Assembly (NCBI GenBank): GCA_018061375.1
Contig: JAGOUG010000009.1
Span: 1 to 21,936, forward strand
From: Candidatus Saccharimonadota bacterium
GTDB taxonomy: Bacteria > Patescibacteriota > Saccharimonadia > Saccharimonadales > UBA7683
Length of the DNA stretch: 21,936 nucleotides
Direction: 5' to 3'
Shown here: positions 1 through 7,921 of the stretch, piece by piece
Layout: every line of letters starts with the position of its first letter
How positions within the stretch are numbered: position 1 is the first letter of the stretch
Program-made: the position numbers and the translations under genes
Notes under the pieces: generated by a model
The model's input: the letters and a program-made list of their open reading frames with translations, nothing else
What the model was told of the DNA's origin: nothing
Databases searched by the model: none

Positions 1-56
1 CCTAAAGAGCGGGAATAATAATATCCAGGTCTTTTCAACGTATTTTGGCATAAATT

Positions 57-103
57 AAAACAACCCTCTCCTTTAGTACATACTTAGGGGAACGGGTCGT
101 TTT
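57..103 (-). terminator. Possible terminator hairpin downstream of tRNA-Ser
   Basis: On the - strand AAAACGACCC can pair with GGGTTGTTTT (one G-T wobble) to give a 10-bp stem, followed by a T-rich stretch. It lies just past the 3' end of the tRNA. The loop is long, about 27 nt and partly self-complementary, so this is only a probable terminator. The rest of bases 1-116 holds no gene I can support. Confidence 0.4.
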
Positions 104-116
104 AGAACTTTATTCT

Positions 117-206
117 TGGCGGAGAGAGCGGGATTCGAACCCGCGATACGGTTGCCCGCATACACGCTTTCCAAGCGTGCTCCTTCAGCCACTCGGACAC
201 CTCTCC
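117..206 (-). tRNA. tRNA-Ser (anticodon GGA)
   Basis: Reading the - strand gives a complete class II tRNA. The acceptor arm GGAGAGG pairs with TCTCTCC (last pair G-T), followed by discriminator G and an encoded CCA at 119-117. The anticodon stem CACGC/GCGTG encloses the loop TTGGAAA, so the anticodon is GGA and reads UCC/UCU serine codons. The long variable arm forms an ATGCGG/CCGTAT stem, as expected for serine tRNAs. The T arm GCGGG-TTCGAAT-CCCGC is intact. With CCA the gene is 90 nt. Confidence 0.96.
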
Positions 207-251
207 ACTCTCGCAATAGTTTATCACCTAGCTAGACCCGACAAAAGTATA

Positions 252-2000
252 TTAACTACCTGGTCTTCGTGGATTACTGGCCCTATACTTAGCTTCAATT
301 TTAGCTTCATCACCACTTCGAACTTTTAAAAATCCAGAAGAAATATATGACCTTCTTAAACTCTGTGGGCAGTCTGGTGATGCTAATAACGAGTTCAAAT
401 CATCTTCTGGCACTGGCTTCTGCCAATCAAATGGAGCATTTACGTCCAGCTCCTTGTCTGAAGTATCTCGACGACCCTCACCGAGAGCAAGCCTCCGCAT
501 AGCGACGTCTTCAAGCCTTGCTTCAATATTATCAATATGCGCGCTGTGCGAAGCAGTAAGCCTGCTCGCTAGTTCAGTCACAACTTTCTCCACTCCAGGT
601 GTGCTAATCGAGTGCTCATTCGCAGAAACCGGTGTACCCCCTTGTTCAATTACGGCCGACATTACCAAAAGACTGCTAACAACCTGCCCCATAACACCTT
701 CAAATTGCCCAGGATCTTGTTCGTAAAGTGACAATAAGTGATGACGGATATCGCTACCGGCAAGAAAACCTAGTTGGTTCTGTATTTCACTATAGGCTTG
801 CGGTGCATCAAGTGAAGCCATCAATGTATCATGTACACCAGCATAAAGTTCCTGAACACCTTCTACATCACTTTGATCAAAACCTTCAGTTTTGTAGGTC
901 CGCATATTTCCTTCTGTGATTAGAATAGAATCCTGGGCACCGCCATCTTTTAGAATAATTGAACCTGGTAGAATCACATCCTCAGATGGGCCTACCGCAA
1001 AGTATGTGTCTACGCCCCGAACTGCTGCGGGTCTACCGTTAGCACAAAGTGCTTGATCTAAAGGAGCGACAATTGTGTAAGCGCGGCCTTTGAAAACGTT
1101 TTCAGTTCCAGTGAGCATGCCGTGGCTTTCAGCAGTATGATTTAAACTGAAATGAACTGTGTAGCGTGGCACATATCTTGTGCCAGTGCCGTTCCCAACC
1201 ATACCTTTTGTCACGTCACCAGCAGACTGCATGTGTACTAACCCCTCTTGATCAATTAGCGGTGGTGTATCTGTTGCCCTAACAAGAACCAAGCCTTGAG
1301 CCTCGCGGATAATCTCTGGGTCAATCGGCTTATGTCCTAGCCCTAGCTCAAGCCCTTTTTCACCGATTTCCCTGATGACGAGTTGCTTGGACTGAGCTTC
1401 AATAACTCTCATTTTTTCATGAATAATGGCTGTTTTTTCTTCACTACCAGCGAGAGCCAAAGCTACATCTAATAGACCGTCTGTAACACTTGCAGTATCA
1501 GAGGTATCTGATTCTGCAGTAGCTTCTTTGCCCACAAATACGGCTGTCGAGAGCATGTCTAAATAAATAGTCTCCGCTTGACCTATTTTGCCATCAATAA
1601 AATTTTGTCTCATAGCAGCTAGAGAATCTACGAATTCACCCTGATTTTCACACAACCGTAAAGACAAATCTATAATTCCAACTGGTGTAGCATTAACAAT
1701 TAAATGCTCACCGCTGCTGCTAACTTCACTATAGTTTCTTATATATTCATCAAAATCCTGTTGATCGACTTCTTTCGGAGCTTCATCTGTTGTTAAAATA
1801 CGCTGACTATCATGAATGGTAATATCCTCAGAAAATGTCGGAAGTTCATCGCGCCCCCTAAAAGTAACCGAAAGCTGTGGTGACAACTCATATAGGTTAC
1901 GAGTGTAGCCCTGTTCATCCTCAACCGAATGTACAGCAACAGTAAACTCAGCGTTTTGTGCACGCTCAGCTTGGCTTGGTAAAATTTCTGTTGTATTCAT
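252..2000 (-). CDS. Large protein of unknown function (582 aa)
   Basis: I do not recognise this protein. It is a long, continuous, soluble, acidic protein with no signal peptide or membrane segment. The middle carries motif-like stretches: HFSLNHTAESHG beginning near residue 283, then a YTIVAPLDQAL stretch and a GVDTYFAVGPSEDVILPGSIIL-type beta-rich segment. These look like one folded domain of about 120 residues. The N-terminal third mixes acidic segments and helices, and the C-terminal part is helical with a charged tail. The start ATG at 2000 has no clear Shine-Dalgarno site. A consensus promoter lies about 40 nt upstream. It is monocistronic and divergent from the ABC transporter operon. 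That it is a gene is near certain from its length and normal codon use; its function is open. Confidence 0.85.
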   Translation of the reverse strand: MNTTEILPSQAERAQNAEFTVAVHSVEDEQGYTRNLYELSPQLSVTFRGRDELPTFSEDITIHDSQRILTTDEAPKEVDQQDFDEYIRNYSEVSSSGEHLIVNATPVGIIDLSLRLCENQGEFVDSLAAMRQNFIDGKIGQAETIYLDMLSTAVFVGKEATAESDTSDTASVTDGLLDVALALAGSEEKTAIIHEKMRVIEAQSKQLVIREIGEKGLELGLGHKPIDPEIIREAQGLVLVRATDTPPLIDQEGLVHMQSAGDVTKGMVGNGTGTRYVPRYTVHFSLNHTAESHGMLTGTENVFKGRAYTIVAPLDQALCANGRPAAVRGVDTYFAVGPSEDVILPGSIILKDGGAQDSILITEGNMRTYKTEGFDQSDVEGVQELYAGVHDTLMASLDAPQAYSEIQNQLGFLAGSDIRHHLLSLYEQDPGQFEGVMGQVVSSLLVMSAVIEQGGTPVSANEHSISTPGVEKVVTELASRLTASHSAHIDNIEARLEDVAMRRLALGEGRRDTSDKELDVNAPFDWQKPVPEDDLNSLLASPDCPQSLRRSYISSGFLKVRSGDEAKIEAKYRASNPRRPGS

Positions 2001-2041
2001 GTTTGTTATGGCTTTTTACTTTAGAAGTTATGTACTTAAAT

Positions 2042-2070
2042 ACTGTACCAAATTATTGCTTATATGTCAA
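2042..2070 (-). promoter_or_regulatory. Sigma-70-like promoter of the 252-2000 gene
   Basis: TTGACA (2070-2065), a 17-nt spacer and TACAGT (2047-2042) on the - strand. The -35 is a perfect consensus. It predicts a leader of about 35 nt before the ATG at 2000. Confidence 0.7.
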
Positions 2071-2130
2071 TATGGTTATGGTTAGAAATGAACTCGCTAA
2101 TAACAGATGAAAAAACGATGATGGTTGTGG

Positions 2131-2159
2131 TTGGTTTCAGTTCATGGCTGGTCTACAAT
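2131..2159 (+). promoter_or_regulatory. Promoter of the ABC exporter operon (predicted leaderless)
   Basis: TTGGTT, a 17-nt spacer and TACAAT. The -10 ends 8 nt before the GTG start at 2168, which puts the expected transcription start on or next to the start codon. No Shine-Dalgarno site precedes the GTG. Confidence 0.55.
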
Positions 2160-2167
2160 AGAAACTA

Positions 2168-2986
2168 GTGAATGTAATAGAACTGACAGAAATTACCAAA
2201 AGTTTTGGGCTTGGCAACGGTGCAACAATGGCACTCGAGCAAGTCTCACTTTCAGTACCAAAAGGTGAATTTTTAGTAATTATGGGGCCCAGTGGCTCAG
2301 GTAAAAGCACTCTCCTTAATATAATCGGCCTACTCGACACATCTGATGATGGTATCTATAAACTTGACGGCAAAGACGTGTCGTACCTTAGTGCCAGGAA
2401 GAGTGCAAAGATCCGTCGCAATAACATCGGTTTCATCTTTCAAAACTTTAACCTTATTGGTCGTTTAAATGTGCTAGAAAACGTCAGTCTTCCGCTTATG
2501 TATAAGGGTGTCTCAACGGTAAAACGCTACGAGCGTGCCAGTGAAATACTTAAGTATCTTGGTATTCAAGAGAAAGAATATTACTTGCCAAATCAACTTT
2601 CTGGCGGCCAGTTACAGCGAGCGGCTATTGCTCGGGCTATGGTAAACCGACCGAGTATAGTATTGGCCGATGAACCAACCGGAAACCTTGATACCAAAGC
2701 AAGCAAACTCATAATGGCAGCTCTGAGAGAAATTCACGAAGCTGGAAACACCATTATCATGGTCACCCACAACCCTGACCTTGCAGCCTACGCCGATAGA
2801 ATAATTAAAATGGTGGACGGCCGAATTGAAGAGGACCTCACCGGTGGGAGCCTTACAAAAGACATCGCCGAGCAACGTAAAGAGGCCACCGAAATTGCAA
2901 AGACTGCAACTGAGCAATCAATTAGTGCTAAAAAGAAACCCCGGAAAAAGGCCCCTAAGAAAGAGCCAAAAGGTGCTAAACAATGA
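2168..2986 (+). CDS. MacB/LolD-type ABC transporter ATP-binding protein
   Basis: Cytoplasmic ATPase of a MacB/LolD-type (type VII, mechanotransmission) ABC exporter. All ABC motifs are intact: Walker A GPSGSGKST (40-48), Q-loop around Q92, signature LSGGQ (144-148), Walker B IVLADEP with the D-loop GNLD (164-175) and the H-loop histidine at 201. The GTG at 2168 is chosen because the family begins directly with the first strand (VIELTEITKSFG) and the promoter sits just upstream. The C-terminus carries about 45 extra residues ending in a lysine-rich tail (255-272), which the core family lacks. The stop overlaps the permease start as ATGA, so the two are translationally coupled. No MacA-like adaptor gene is next to it, as in many single-membrane bacteria. 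Substrate unknown; peptide or macrolide export is typical of the family. Confidence 0.93.
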   Translation: MNVIELTEITKSFGLGNGATMALEQVSLSVPKGEFLVIMGPSGSGKSTLLNIIGLLDTSDDGIYKLDGKDVSYLSARKSAKIRRNNIGFIFQNFNLIGRLNVLENVSLPLMYKGVSTVKRYERASEILKYLGIQEKEYYLPNQLSGGQLQRAAIARAMVNRPSIVLADEPTGNLDTKASKLIMAALREIHEAGNTIIMVTHNPDLAAYADRIIKMVDGRIEEDLTGGSLTKDIAEQRKEATEIAKTATEQSISAKKKPRKKAPKKEPKGAKQ

Positions 2987-4197
2987 TTGCGCAGCACGTC
3001 AGAATGGCGACAAACAGTTTAAAGAGTAACAAGGTACGAACCTTTTTAACACTACTTGGAATAATTATTGGCGTAACATCAGTAACGACTATTATTGCAC
3101 TCGGTGAAGGGGTAAAACGGCAAGTAAACCAGCAGATTAATGACCTCGGGAGTGACTTAATTACAATTGTGCCCGGGCGCAATGCTTCTGTTAGTGGCTT
3201 TGATTCTTTGGGTGGTGCACTTGGTAGTTCTGCCACCACCTCACGACTCAGCCAGGCAGATTTACAGAGTGTTGAGACGGTAGCTAACGTTAGCCAAGCT
3301 GGTGGCATTATGCGACTTGACGGTTCCATTAAGCGTGGTGAAGAAAAATTTAATACCCAGGTACTGGCGGTGGAAGAAAACTACCTTGATTTAACCAAGC
3401 AGAAGCTAACTCAGGGGCAGTTCTTTGGTGGTGATTTGAAGAACAACAAAACAACAGTACTCGCTAATAACGTTGCCAAAAAACTATTTGGAAACCAAGA
3501 CCCTATCGGTAGCACGGTTACTATACGCGGCACTAGTTTTGTTGTAGTTGGCGTGCTCGATAGTTACGAAGGCTTTAACTTTGGCCAACCAATAAATAAC
3601 CTCGTTTTGATTCCCCTACCAACCGGTAAAAGTTTGAATCAAGATGTTATTCAACTTCAACAAATTACTGTTGAATTAGAGGACCCGGCGGATAGTAAAA
3701 ATACATCTGAACAAATCAAATCTGTGCTACTTAAAAACCATAACGGCGAAGAAGACTTCACGATTACAACCCAAGATCAGTTGGTGAATACAACTGACTC
3801 AGTCTTTAAAGTTCTAACGAGCTTTACGGCAGCAGTCGCATCGATATCACTCTTGGTTGGAGGAATCGGTGTTATGAATATTATGCTAGTAACCGTGACC
3901 GAACGCACCAAAGAAATCGGTATCAGAAAAGCAGTTGGTGCAACCAAGACGCAAATTATGATGCAGTTTTTAACCGAGGCACTGGTGATTACACTAGTAG
4001 GTGGATTCATCGGTATCGTACTGAGTGTACTTATTGGCTATGTAATTGGTGCGCAAACAGCAGTAAAGCCCGCGCTTGACCCGTGGATTATATTACTCGC
4101 AGCCGGTGTTTCACTTGCTGTCGGTGTAATATTTGGTACCTGGCCCGCAATCCGAGCCGCCACCAAAAACCCAACCGATGCGCTCAGACACGACTAA
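2983..4197 (+). CDS. MacB-like ABC transporter permease (FtsX domain)
   Basis: Membrane partner of the preceding ATPase. The topology matches MacB-type permeases. A first membrane segment (about residues 17-40, TLLGIIIGVTSVTTIIALGEG) follows a short cytoplasmic helix. A large extracytoplasmic MacB core domain (about 42-270) comes next, then three C-terminal membrane segments (about 280-300, 330-355 and 365-390). The sequence between the second and third segments contains the conserved ERTKEIGIRKAVGA cytoplasmic loop that contacts the ATPase. At 404 aa it is full length for a half-transporter permease without its own ATPase domain. The ATG overlaps the upstream stop by four bases. It ends 6 bp before the convergent Nudix gene, and I see no clear terminator between them. 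Confidence 0.93.
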   Translation: MIAQHVRMATNSLKSNKVRTFLTLLGIIIGVTSVTTIIALGEGVKRQVNQQINDLGSDLITIVPGRNASVSGFDSLGGALGSSATTSRLSQADLQSVETVANVSQAGGIMRLDGSIKRGEEKFNTQVLAVEENYLDLTKQKLTQGQFFGGDLKNNKTTVLANNVAKKLFGNQDPIGSTVTIRGTSFVVVGVLDSYEGFNFGQPINNLVLIPLPTGKSLNQDVIQLQQITVELEDPADSKNTSEQIKSVLLKNHNGEEDFTITTQDQLVNTTDSVFKVLTSFTAAVASISLLVGGIGVMNIMLVTVTERTKEIGIRKAVGATKTQIMMQFLTEALVITLVGGFIGIVLSVLIGYVIGAQTAVKPALDPWIILLAAGVSLAVGVIFGTWPAIRAATKNPTDALRHD

Positions 4198-4203
4198 ATC
4201 TAA

Positions 4204-4725
4204 TTATTCTGAATTTCTGAAAGCCGTACGTGCATTCTTGAGGTGATGATCTAACGACCATAGTACGGAGTCAATTTCAGCTTCAGAAACCCAGCGAAGT
4301 GACGCGACATCATCTTTAGCTTCAACCTTTACACCGGCCCCAAGCGTTGCAACGTAAACCATAACCACAAGATAATATACTTCCTTCCCAAATGGATACA
4401 GACAGCTATACGAACGGAGGTATCGTAAGCCAGTAATATCCTCACTAGAGATCCCGAGTTCTTCATCAAGCTCTCTAAGCAGACCCTCTTCAATCGTCTC
4501 GTTGCATTCAATAAACCCCCCGGGCATATCGAAGCGACCCTTATGTGGTTCAGCACCGCGCTCAGAAGCAAGGATTTTGCCATCTTGCATGAGCACGACC
4601 TCTGTGGCTGGCTTCGGGTTTTCATACTGCGTGTACTGGCAGCTCGGGCACTTCCAAGAAAAATCACTCTGTGGCTCTAACTTGGTCGCACATAGGTAGC
4701 AGTAAGTTCTTCGGGCTGTAGCCAT
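4204..4725 (-). CDS. Nudix hydrolase with N-terminal zinc ribbon
   Basis: Hydrolase of nucleoside-diphosphate-linked substrates. The N-terminus has a four-cysteine zinc ribbon (CxxC at 9-12 and CPSC at 26-29), as in NADH pyrophosphatase-type Nudix proteins. The Nudix box is a perfect match: G70-x5-E76-x7-R84-E85-L-x-E88-E89-x-G91-I92. At 173 aa it is short compared with NudC because the extra N-terminal domain is missing, so the substrate cannot be read from sequence. NADH, ADP-ribose or damaged nucleotides are possible. The ATG at 4725 lies 2 nt after the stop of the isomerase gene, so the two form a tight operon. Ribosome binding probably relies on translational coupling; the nearest GGAG is 11 nt away. 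Confidence 0.9.
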   Translation of the reverse strand: MATARRTYCYLCATKLEPQSDFSWKCPSCQYTQYENPKPATEVVLMQDGKILASERGAEPHKGRFDMPGGFIECNETIEEGLLRELDEELGISSEDITGLRYLRSYSCLYPFGKEVYYLVVMVYVATLGAGVKVEAKDDVASLRWVSEAEIDSVLWSLDHHLKNARTAFRNSE

Positions 4726-4727
4726 AC

Positions 4728-5753
4728 TTACGCAAGCTCCTTTTTAAGCTTTTCAATAAGATCAACCGGTGTTGGATTAACACCATTTAGAAGTGCCAGG
4801 TAGACACTCACCATATCGCCCAGTGCAACAGTCCAAAGTAGCTGCTCAAGCACCGTTTCACCTTCGGCATGAATCTGCAGCGCCTTCGGTCGCTTCCCCG
4901 AAAGTAACTTGTCAGAGACTAAAAAGCGTTTTTTAATCTGTGAATGATCAAAACTAGAAATCAAGTCGAAGACTCCAAATGGCTTTTCGATTGGGTGTGA
5001 ACTCCAACCCAAGAACTCGTTGTGATTAAACTCTGAATACTGACCACACCATGCGGTGTTCTTGGCGTTTTCATTAAAATTAATCTTCCATTTATAGGCC
5101 GCTGGGTATAGTAGGCCCGCGTAGATAATCGGGGTCTTGCCCATACAGTATTCTGCGAGCTGTTTTGCACTGTTATCGTTTGTTGGCACACTTGGGCCCC
5201 AGGCTCCAAGGCTAGCGCGCAGAAACTCAGCAGTTTGATGAATCGACTTCTCCGCGTCGGCTACCTTCACAAAACCACAACGTTCCAGTATTGTTACGAG
5301 CACCTTAAAACTAAACAAAACCGCATGTCGTGGCTGTAGACCGGTTGGCAGTTGTACCCAATTAGCATCATGTTTTTTTGCCAGTTCTGAAAGCGCACCA
5401 CCGGCCGAGACAACAATTATATGGCTTTTTTTACGAGCGGCGTCTTCAAGTGCCGAGATAGCCTCTTCTGTATTTCCTGAGTAGCTTGATACAATCACGA
5501 GCGACTTACTACCAACATACGCAGGAACTGTGTAGTTACGACATATTTCAAACGGAACAATATAGCCCGGCCATACAAGCGATAGCTCCGCCGCGAGCGC
5601 CGAGCCGCCCATTCCGACAAACACTATATTTTCAATATCGTACTGCTGACTAGGGATCTCGAACGCTTTTTCAAGCTGCTGCCACTGGTTCATCATCACC
5701 CCGAGCGCATCGTCAGTATCGAACCGTGAAATATAAGATTTATCGTCTAGCAT
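4728..5753 (-). CDS. Bifunctional phosphoglucose/phosphomannose isomerase (SIS family)
   Basis: Interconverts fructose-6-phosphate with glucose-6-phosphate and mannose-6-phosphate, feeding glycolysis and surface-sugar synthesis. The sequence has two SIS folds. The first includes VGMGGSALAAEL (about residues 46-57) and SSYSGNTEEA (about 88-97), the sugar-phosphate loops. GLQPRHAVLFSF follows, and the late motif NENAKNTAWCGQYSEFNHNEFLGW, which contains the catalytic Glu and His, is typical of the archaeal/bacterial bifunctional PGI/PMI family rather than classical Pgi. I chose the ATG at 5753 (341 aa) because AAGGGGAG sits just before it; an in-frame ATG at 5768 would add five residues but lacks a ribosome site. 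It is the first gene of an operon with the zinc-ribbon Nudix gene. Confidence 0.92.
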   Translation of the reverse strand: MLDDKSYISRFDTDDALGVMMNQWQQLEKAFEIPSQQYDIENIVFVGMGGSALAAELSLVWPGYIVPFEICRNYTVPAYVGSKSLVIVSSYSGNTEEAISALEDAARKKSHIIVVSAGGALSELAKKHDANWVQLPTGLQPRHAVLFSFKVLVTILERCGFVKVADAEKSIHQTAEFLRASLGAWGPSVPTNDNSAKQLAEYCMGKTPIIYAGLLYPAAYKWKINFNENAKNTAWCGQYSEFNHNEFLGWSSHPIEKPFGVFDLISSFDHSQIKKRFLVSDKLLSGKRPKALQIHAEGETVLEQLLWTVALGDMVSVYLALLNGVNPTPVDLIEKLKKELA

Positions 5754-5790
5754 GGACTCCCCTTGCATAATGGTTATGGTATCAGGTACT

Positions 5791-5821
5791 ATTATAACTG
5801 AACAAGAATAAATAAGTACAA
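5791..5821 (-). promoter_or_regulatory. Probable promoter of the isomerase-Nudix operon
   Basis: A perfect TATAAT -10 (5796-5791 on the - strand) lies about 38 nt upstream of the ATG at 5753. The best -35, TTGTAC (5821-5816), has a long 19-nt spacer, so only the -10 is convincing. Confidence 0.45.
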
Positions 5822-5837
5822 GATCATAGGTGGGAAG

Positions 5838-6455
5838 ATGAACTTAAATCCGTTAAAAAAAGATGATAATACTGACGCTCTAGTAAAAGCATTGGAAGAT
5901 GCAAACACTATGGGTGGTACTTCAGTACCAACACCAGCTGCCCCCGTAACCGATGGAGCTGCCATAGCTGCAGATCCGCAAGTTGTATCTGCGGGTGCAA
6001 TCACACAAGATACCGCAAACGTAGTTGGAATGGCCGACATGAACATCGGTGGTAGTGAAGATAGCACTGCTCCAACCCTGACTGATACACCCTCTGCAGA
6101 TCCAGCAACCGATACTGCATCTGGAATTGCCTTTTCTGGTAATGACCTACCGGCTGGACTTAGTTCTGACGCAGATGCACACCTTGGCACTGAAGGATCT
6201 GGCGAAAATGGCGAACTCGACGGCGTAAAAAAATCTGCATTAGAGCAGCTTCGTCCGTTAATTGAAAAACTAGATCTTGAACCAGCCGATAAGTTTGATA
6301 AATACCTAATGATGCTCCGTGCATCCGACGATGCAGCCCTTATAAAACCAGCTTTTGACGCTGCTCAAGGTATTGAAGGTGAAAAAGAAAAAGCTCAGGC
6401 TCTTCTTGATATCATCAACGAGATCAACTACATTACTGCAAGCAAACAGGGCTAA
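5838..6455 (+). CDS. Acidic protein of unknown function with disordered N-terminal region
   Basis: Not recognised (205 aa). Residues 1-30 are a short charged helix beginning MNLNPLKKDDN. Residues 30-130 are low-complexity, rich in Ala, Thr, Asp, Gly and Pro, and almost certainly disordered. Residues 130-205 form a compact helical domain (LEQLRPLIEKLDLEPADKFD, then an Ala/Glu/Lys-rich helix). There is no signal peptide or membrane segment, so it should be cytoplasmic. A purine-rich Shine-Dalgarno (AGGTGGGAAG) directly precedes the ATG at 5838. It is divergent from the isomerase operon. The stop codon lies inside a perfect 7-bp inverted repeat (GGGCTAA 6449-6455, TTAGCCC 6464-6470) with an 8-nt loop but no T-tract, which could be a transcript 3' end. 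No function can be assigned. Confidence 0.8.
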   Translation: MNLNPLKKDDNTDALVKALEDANTMGGTSVPTPAAPVTDGAAIAADPQVVSAGAITQDTANVVGMADMNIGGSEDSTAPTLTDTPSADPATDTASGIAFSGNDLPAGLSSDADAHLGTEGSGENGELDGVKKSALEQLRPLIEKLDLEPADKFDKYLMMLRASDDAALIKPAFDAAQGIEGEKEKAQALLDIINEINYITASKQG

Positions 6456-6584
6456 GCCCACAATTAGCCCATCTAAAAACCGTAGCGGTACACGCAGGTC
6501 TGTTTTATTAAACCAACACCCACAGTAACTTAATGTCTGGGCATACAAATATAGGTAACTGTCCACTTTTTATAGATGATTTAA

Positions 6585-6609
6585 AGCAGGCAATTTGATA
6601 AATCCTGCT
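6585..6609 (-). terminator. Weak terminator candidate after the tail-fibre-like gene
   Basis: Downstream of the stop at 6616 (- strand), AGCAGG and CCTGCT form a 6-bp stem with a 13-nt loop, followed by TTTAAAT. The stem is short and the loop large, so this is tentative. The surrounding 6471-6615 interval holds no gene that I can support. Confidence 0.35.
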
Positions 6610-6615
6610 CACCTA

Positions 6616-7767
6616 TTAGTTGAAGAGAGGGAAGCCTATTTCATTACCGCCACCGATAATACGCCAAATACTTGCACCAGCATCCCACATTAATTCTACA
6701 GAGCCTGTAGAAAGTACAAAACTTCCTTCAATTGCGTTGGCTGGCAATGTCTGCATATAGGTTGGTATACCGATAGTTGTGTATCCAGGACTCGTGCCAA
6801 ATGTTGGGTTAAGTCCACTACCGAATCCACTACCGCTACCCGACATCACACCAATTATATTACCGGTAAAGTGTATTGTAACCCTTCGTCCATCTTCAGC
6901 ACTTGCGCTACTTAGGCTCAGTAGATGAGGCATGACGACAGTCTGACCCGAAGCGGATTGCCACAAAATATCGTTATCAATATCGTACTCACCGTACGTA
7001 AAACTTGGCTTACTAGTGCCGCTTTGCAGCGTACCACCCGATATTGGAAAGAAACGATACACATTCGGTCCACCGGGCAGACGCATAAACGGCTCTCCGT
7101 CCTCAGGGTTGTAGCTAATTGTCAGGTTAGCTTGCCAGATGTAGACTGGGCCCCTTCGGCTCCAGGTAATATCACCATCTATGATACTTGGGCCACTGGC
7201 CCAATCTGGTGTAGTGCCACCGGTATTTCCGGTAGAATAGGTTTCCCATACATATCCATCAGCAATAATATAAGAATAGCCATAAACTGCGGTACTTGCA
7301 GGCCACACTCCATCACCATTTAGTAAAACAAAACTCTCCGAATATGCAATCGTGCCGTCTGCAATTGTTGGATGAATGGCAATAGGCTGGACGCTACCAG
7401 TTGTTCCGGAAGATGGCATAGCCTGCCAGTATTCACCATTTTCGTACACAATAGAGCCGTAACTAAGGAGCGCCGGTGTGTAGAAAGTGCTCGCTTGCCA
7501 AGACGGAGGTTCAGATAGTACTGGATCCACCAATATGACATCTACGTCTCCTGCGCCTCCATCCCAGCCAGTTGGGTTCCAATCTTGCACCAAACCACTA
7601 ATCTCTCCGGCATGGAGGAACTTAGCCGTACGGCGAAGTGCTACGCCACTACTTTCCACACTCTCAGGCTTTAAACTGCCGTCATTATTGTGTGACTCCG
7701 TTAAAAACTCGTTTAAAACCGCACCCCATGTACCATCATCACTCCCAGGAACAGGCAAACGTGCCAT
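6616..7767 (-). CDS. Tail-fibre-like repeat protein, probably surface or adhesion related
   Basis: The first 36 residues (ARLPVPGSDDGTWG, then a NEFLTESHNNDGSLK segment) form an N-terminal module I associate with tail-fibre-like and surface proteins of actinobacteria and Saccharibacteria. Then come at least three imperfect beta-rich repeats at about residues 100-150, 165-205 and 240-275. Each follows the pattern aromatic residue, then sGxTGs-xP, then DGxIxW, as in phage receptor-binding fibres. The C-terminus is glycine/serine-rich beta sequence ending in a WDAGASIWRIIGGG hairpin. There is no signal peptide or LPXTG anchor. A strong GGAGG lies 6 nt before the ATG at 7767, and a good promoter lies upstream. 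No capsid, sheath or tail-assembly genes are nearby. A role in binding a host cell surface is an inference; a phage remnant is the alternative. Confidence 0.75.
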   Translation of the reverse strand: MARLPVPGSDDGTWGAVLNEFLTESHNNDGSLKPESVESSGVALRRTAKFLHAGEISGLVQDWNPTGWDGGAGDVDVILVDPVLSEPPSWQASTFYTPALLSYGSIVYENGEYWQAMPSSGTTGSVQPIAIHPTIADGTIAYSESFVLLNGDGVWPASTAVYGYSYIIADGYVWETYSTGNTGGTTPDWASGPSIIDGDITWSRRGPVYIWQANLTISYNPEDGEPFMRLPGGPNVYRFFPISGGTLQSGTSKPSFTYGEYDIDNDILWQSASGQTVVMPHLLSLSSASAEDGRRVTIHFTGNIIGVMSGSGSGFGSGLNPTFGTSPGYTTIGIPTYMQTLPANAIEGSFVLSTGSVELMWDAGASIWRIIGGGNEIGFPLFN

Positions 7768-7806
7768 ACACTACCTCCAATTATTAACACATATGTTATG
7801 ACTGTA

Positions 7807-7836
7807 ATTATACAGTATCTCGCTACTATTTGTTAA
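7807..7836 (-). promoter_or_regulatory. Promoter of the tail-fibre-like gene
   Basis: TTAACA (7836-7831), an 18-nt spacer and a perfect TATAAT (7812-7807) on the - strand. It gives a leader of about 33 nt that contains the GGAGG ribosome site at 7778-7774. Confidence 0.75.
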
Positions 7837-7864
7837 AATACTAACGTTAAAAAAAACGTACTAC

Positions 7865-7890
7865 GCTGGCTTGTATTTATTATAGCCAGC
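7865..7890. repeat. Perfect 7-bp inverted repeat upstream of the LicD-like gene
   Basis: GCTGGCT (7865-7871) and AGCCAGC (7884-7890) are separated by 12 AT-rich bases, about 30 bp before the LicD-like start. It could be an operator or a leader hairpin. There is no T-tract on the + strand. Confidence 0.5.
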
Positions 7891-7921
7891 CGTATAGTTG
7901 TATATAAGAGTGGAAATATAT

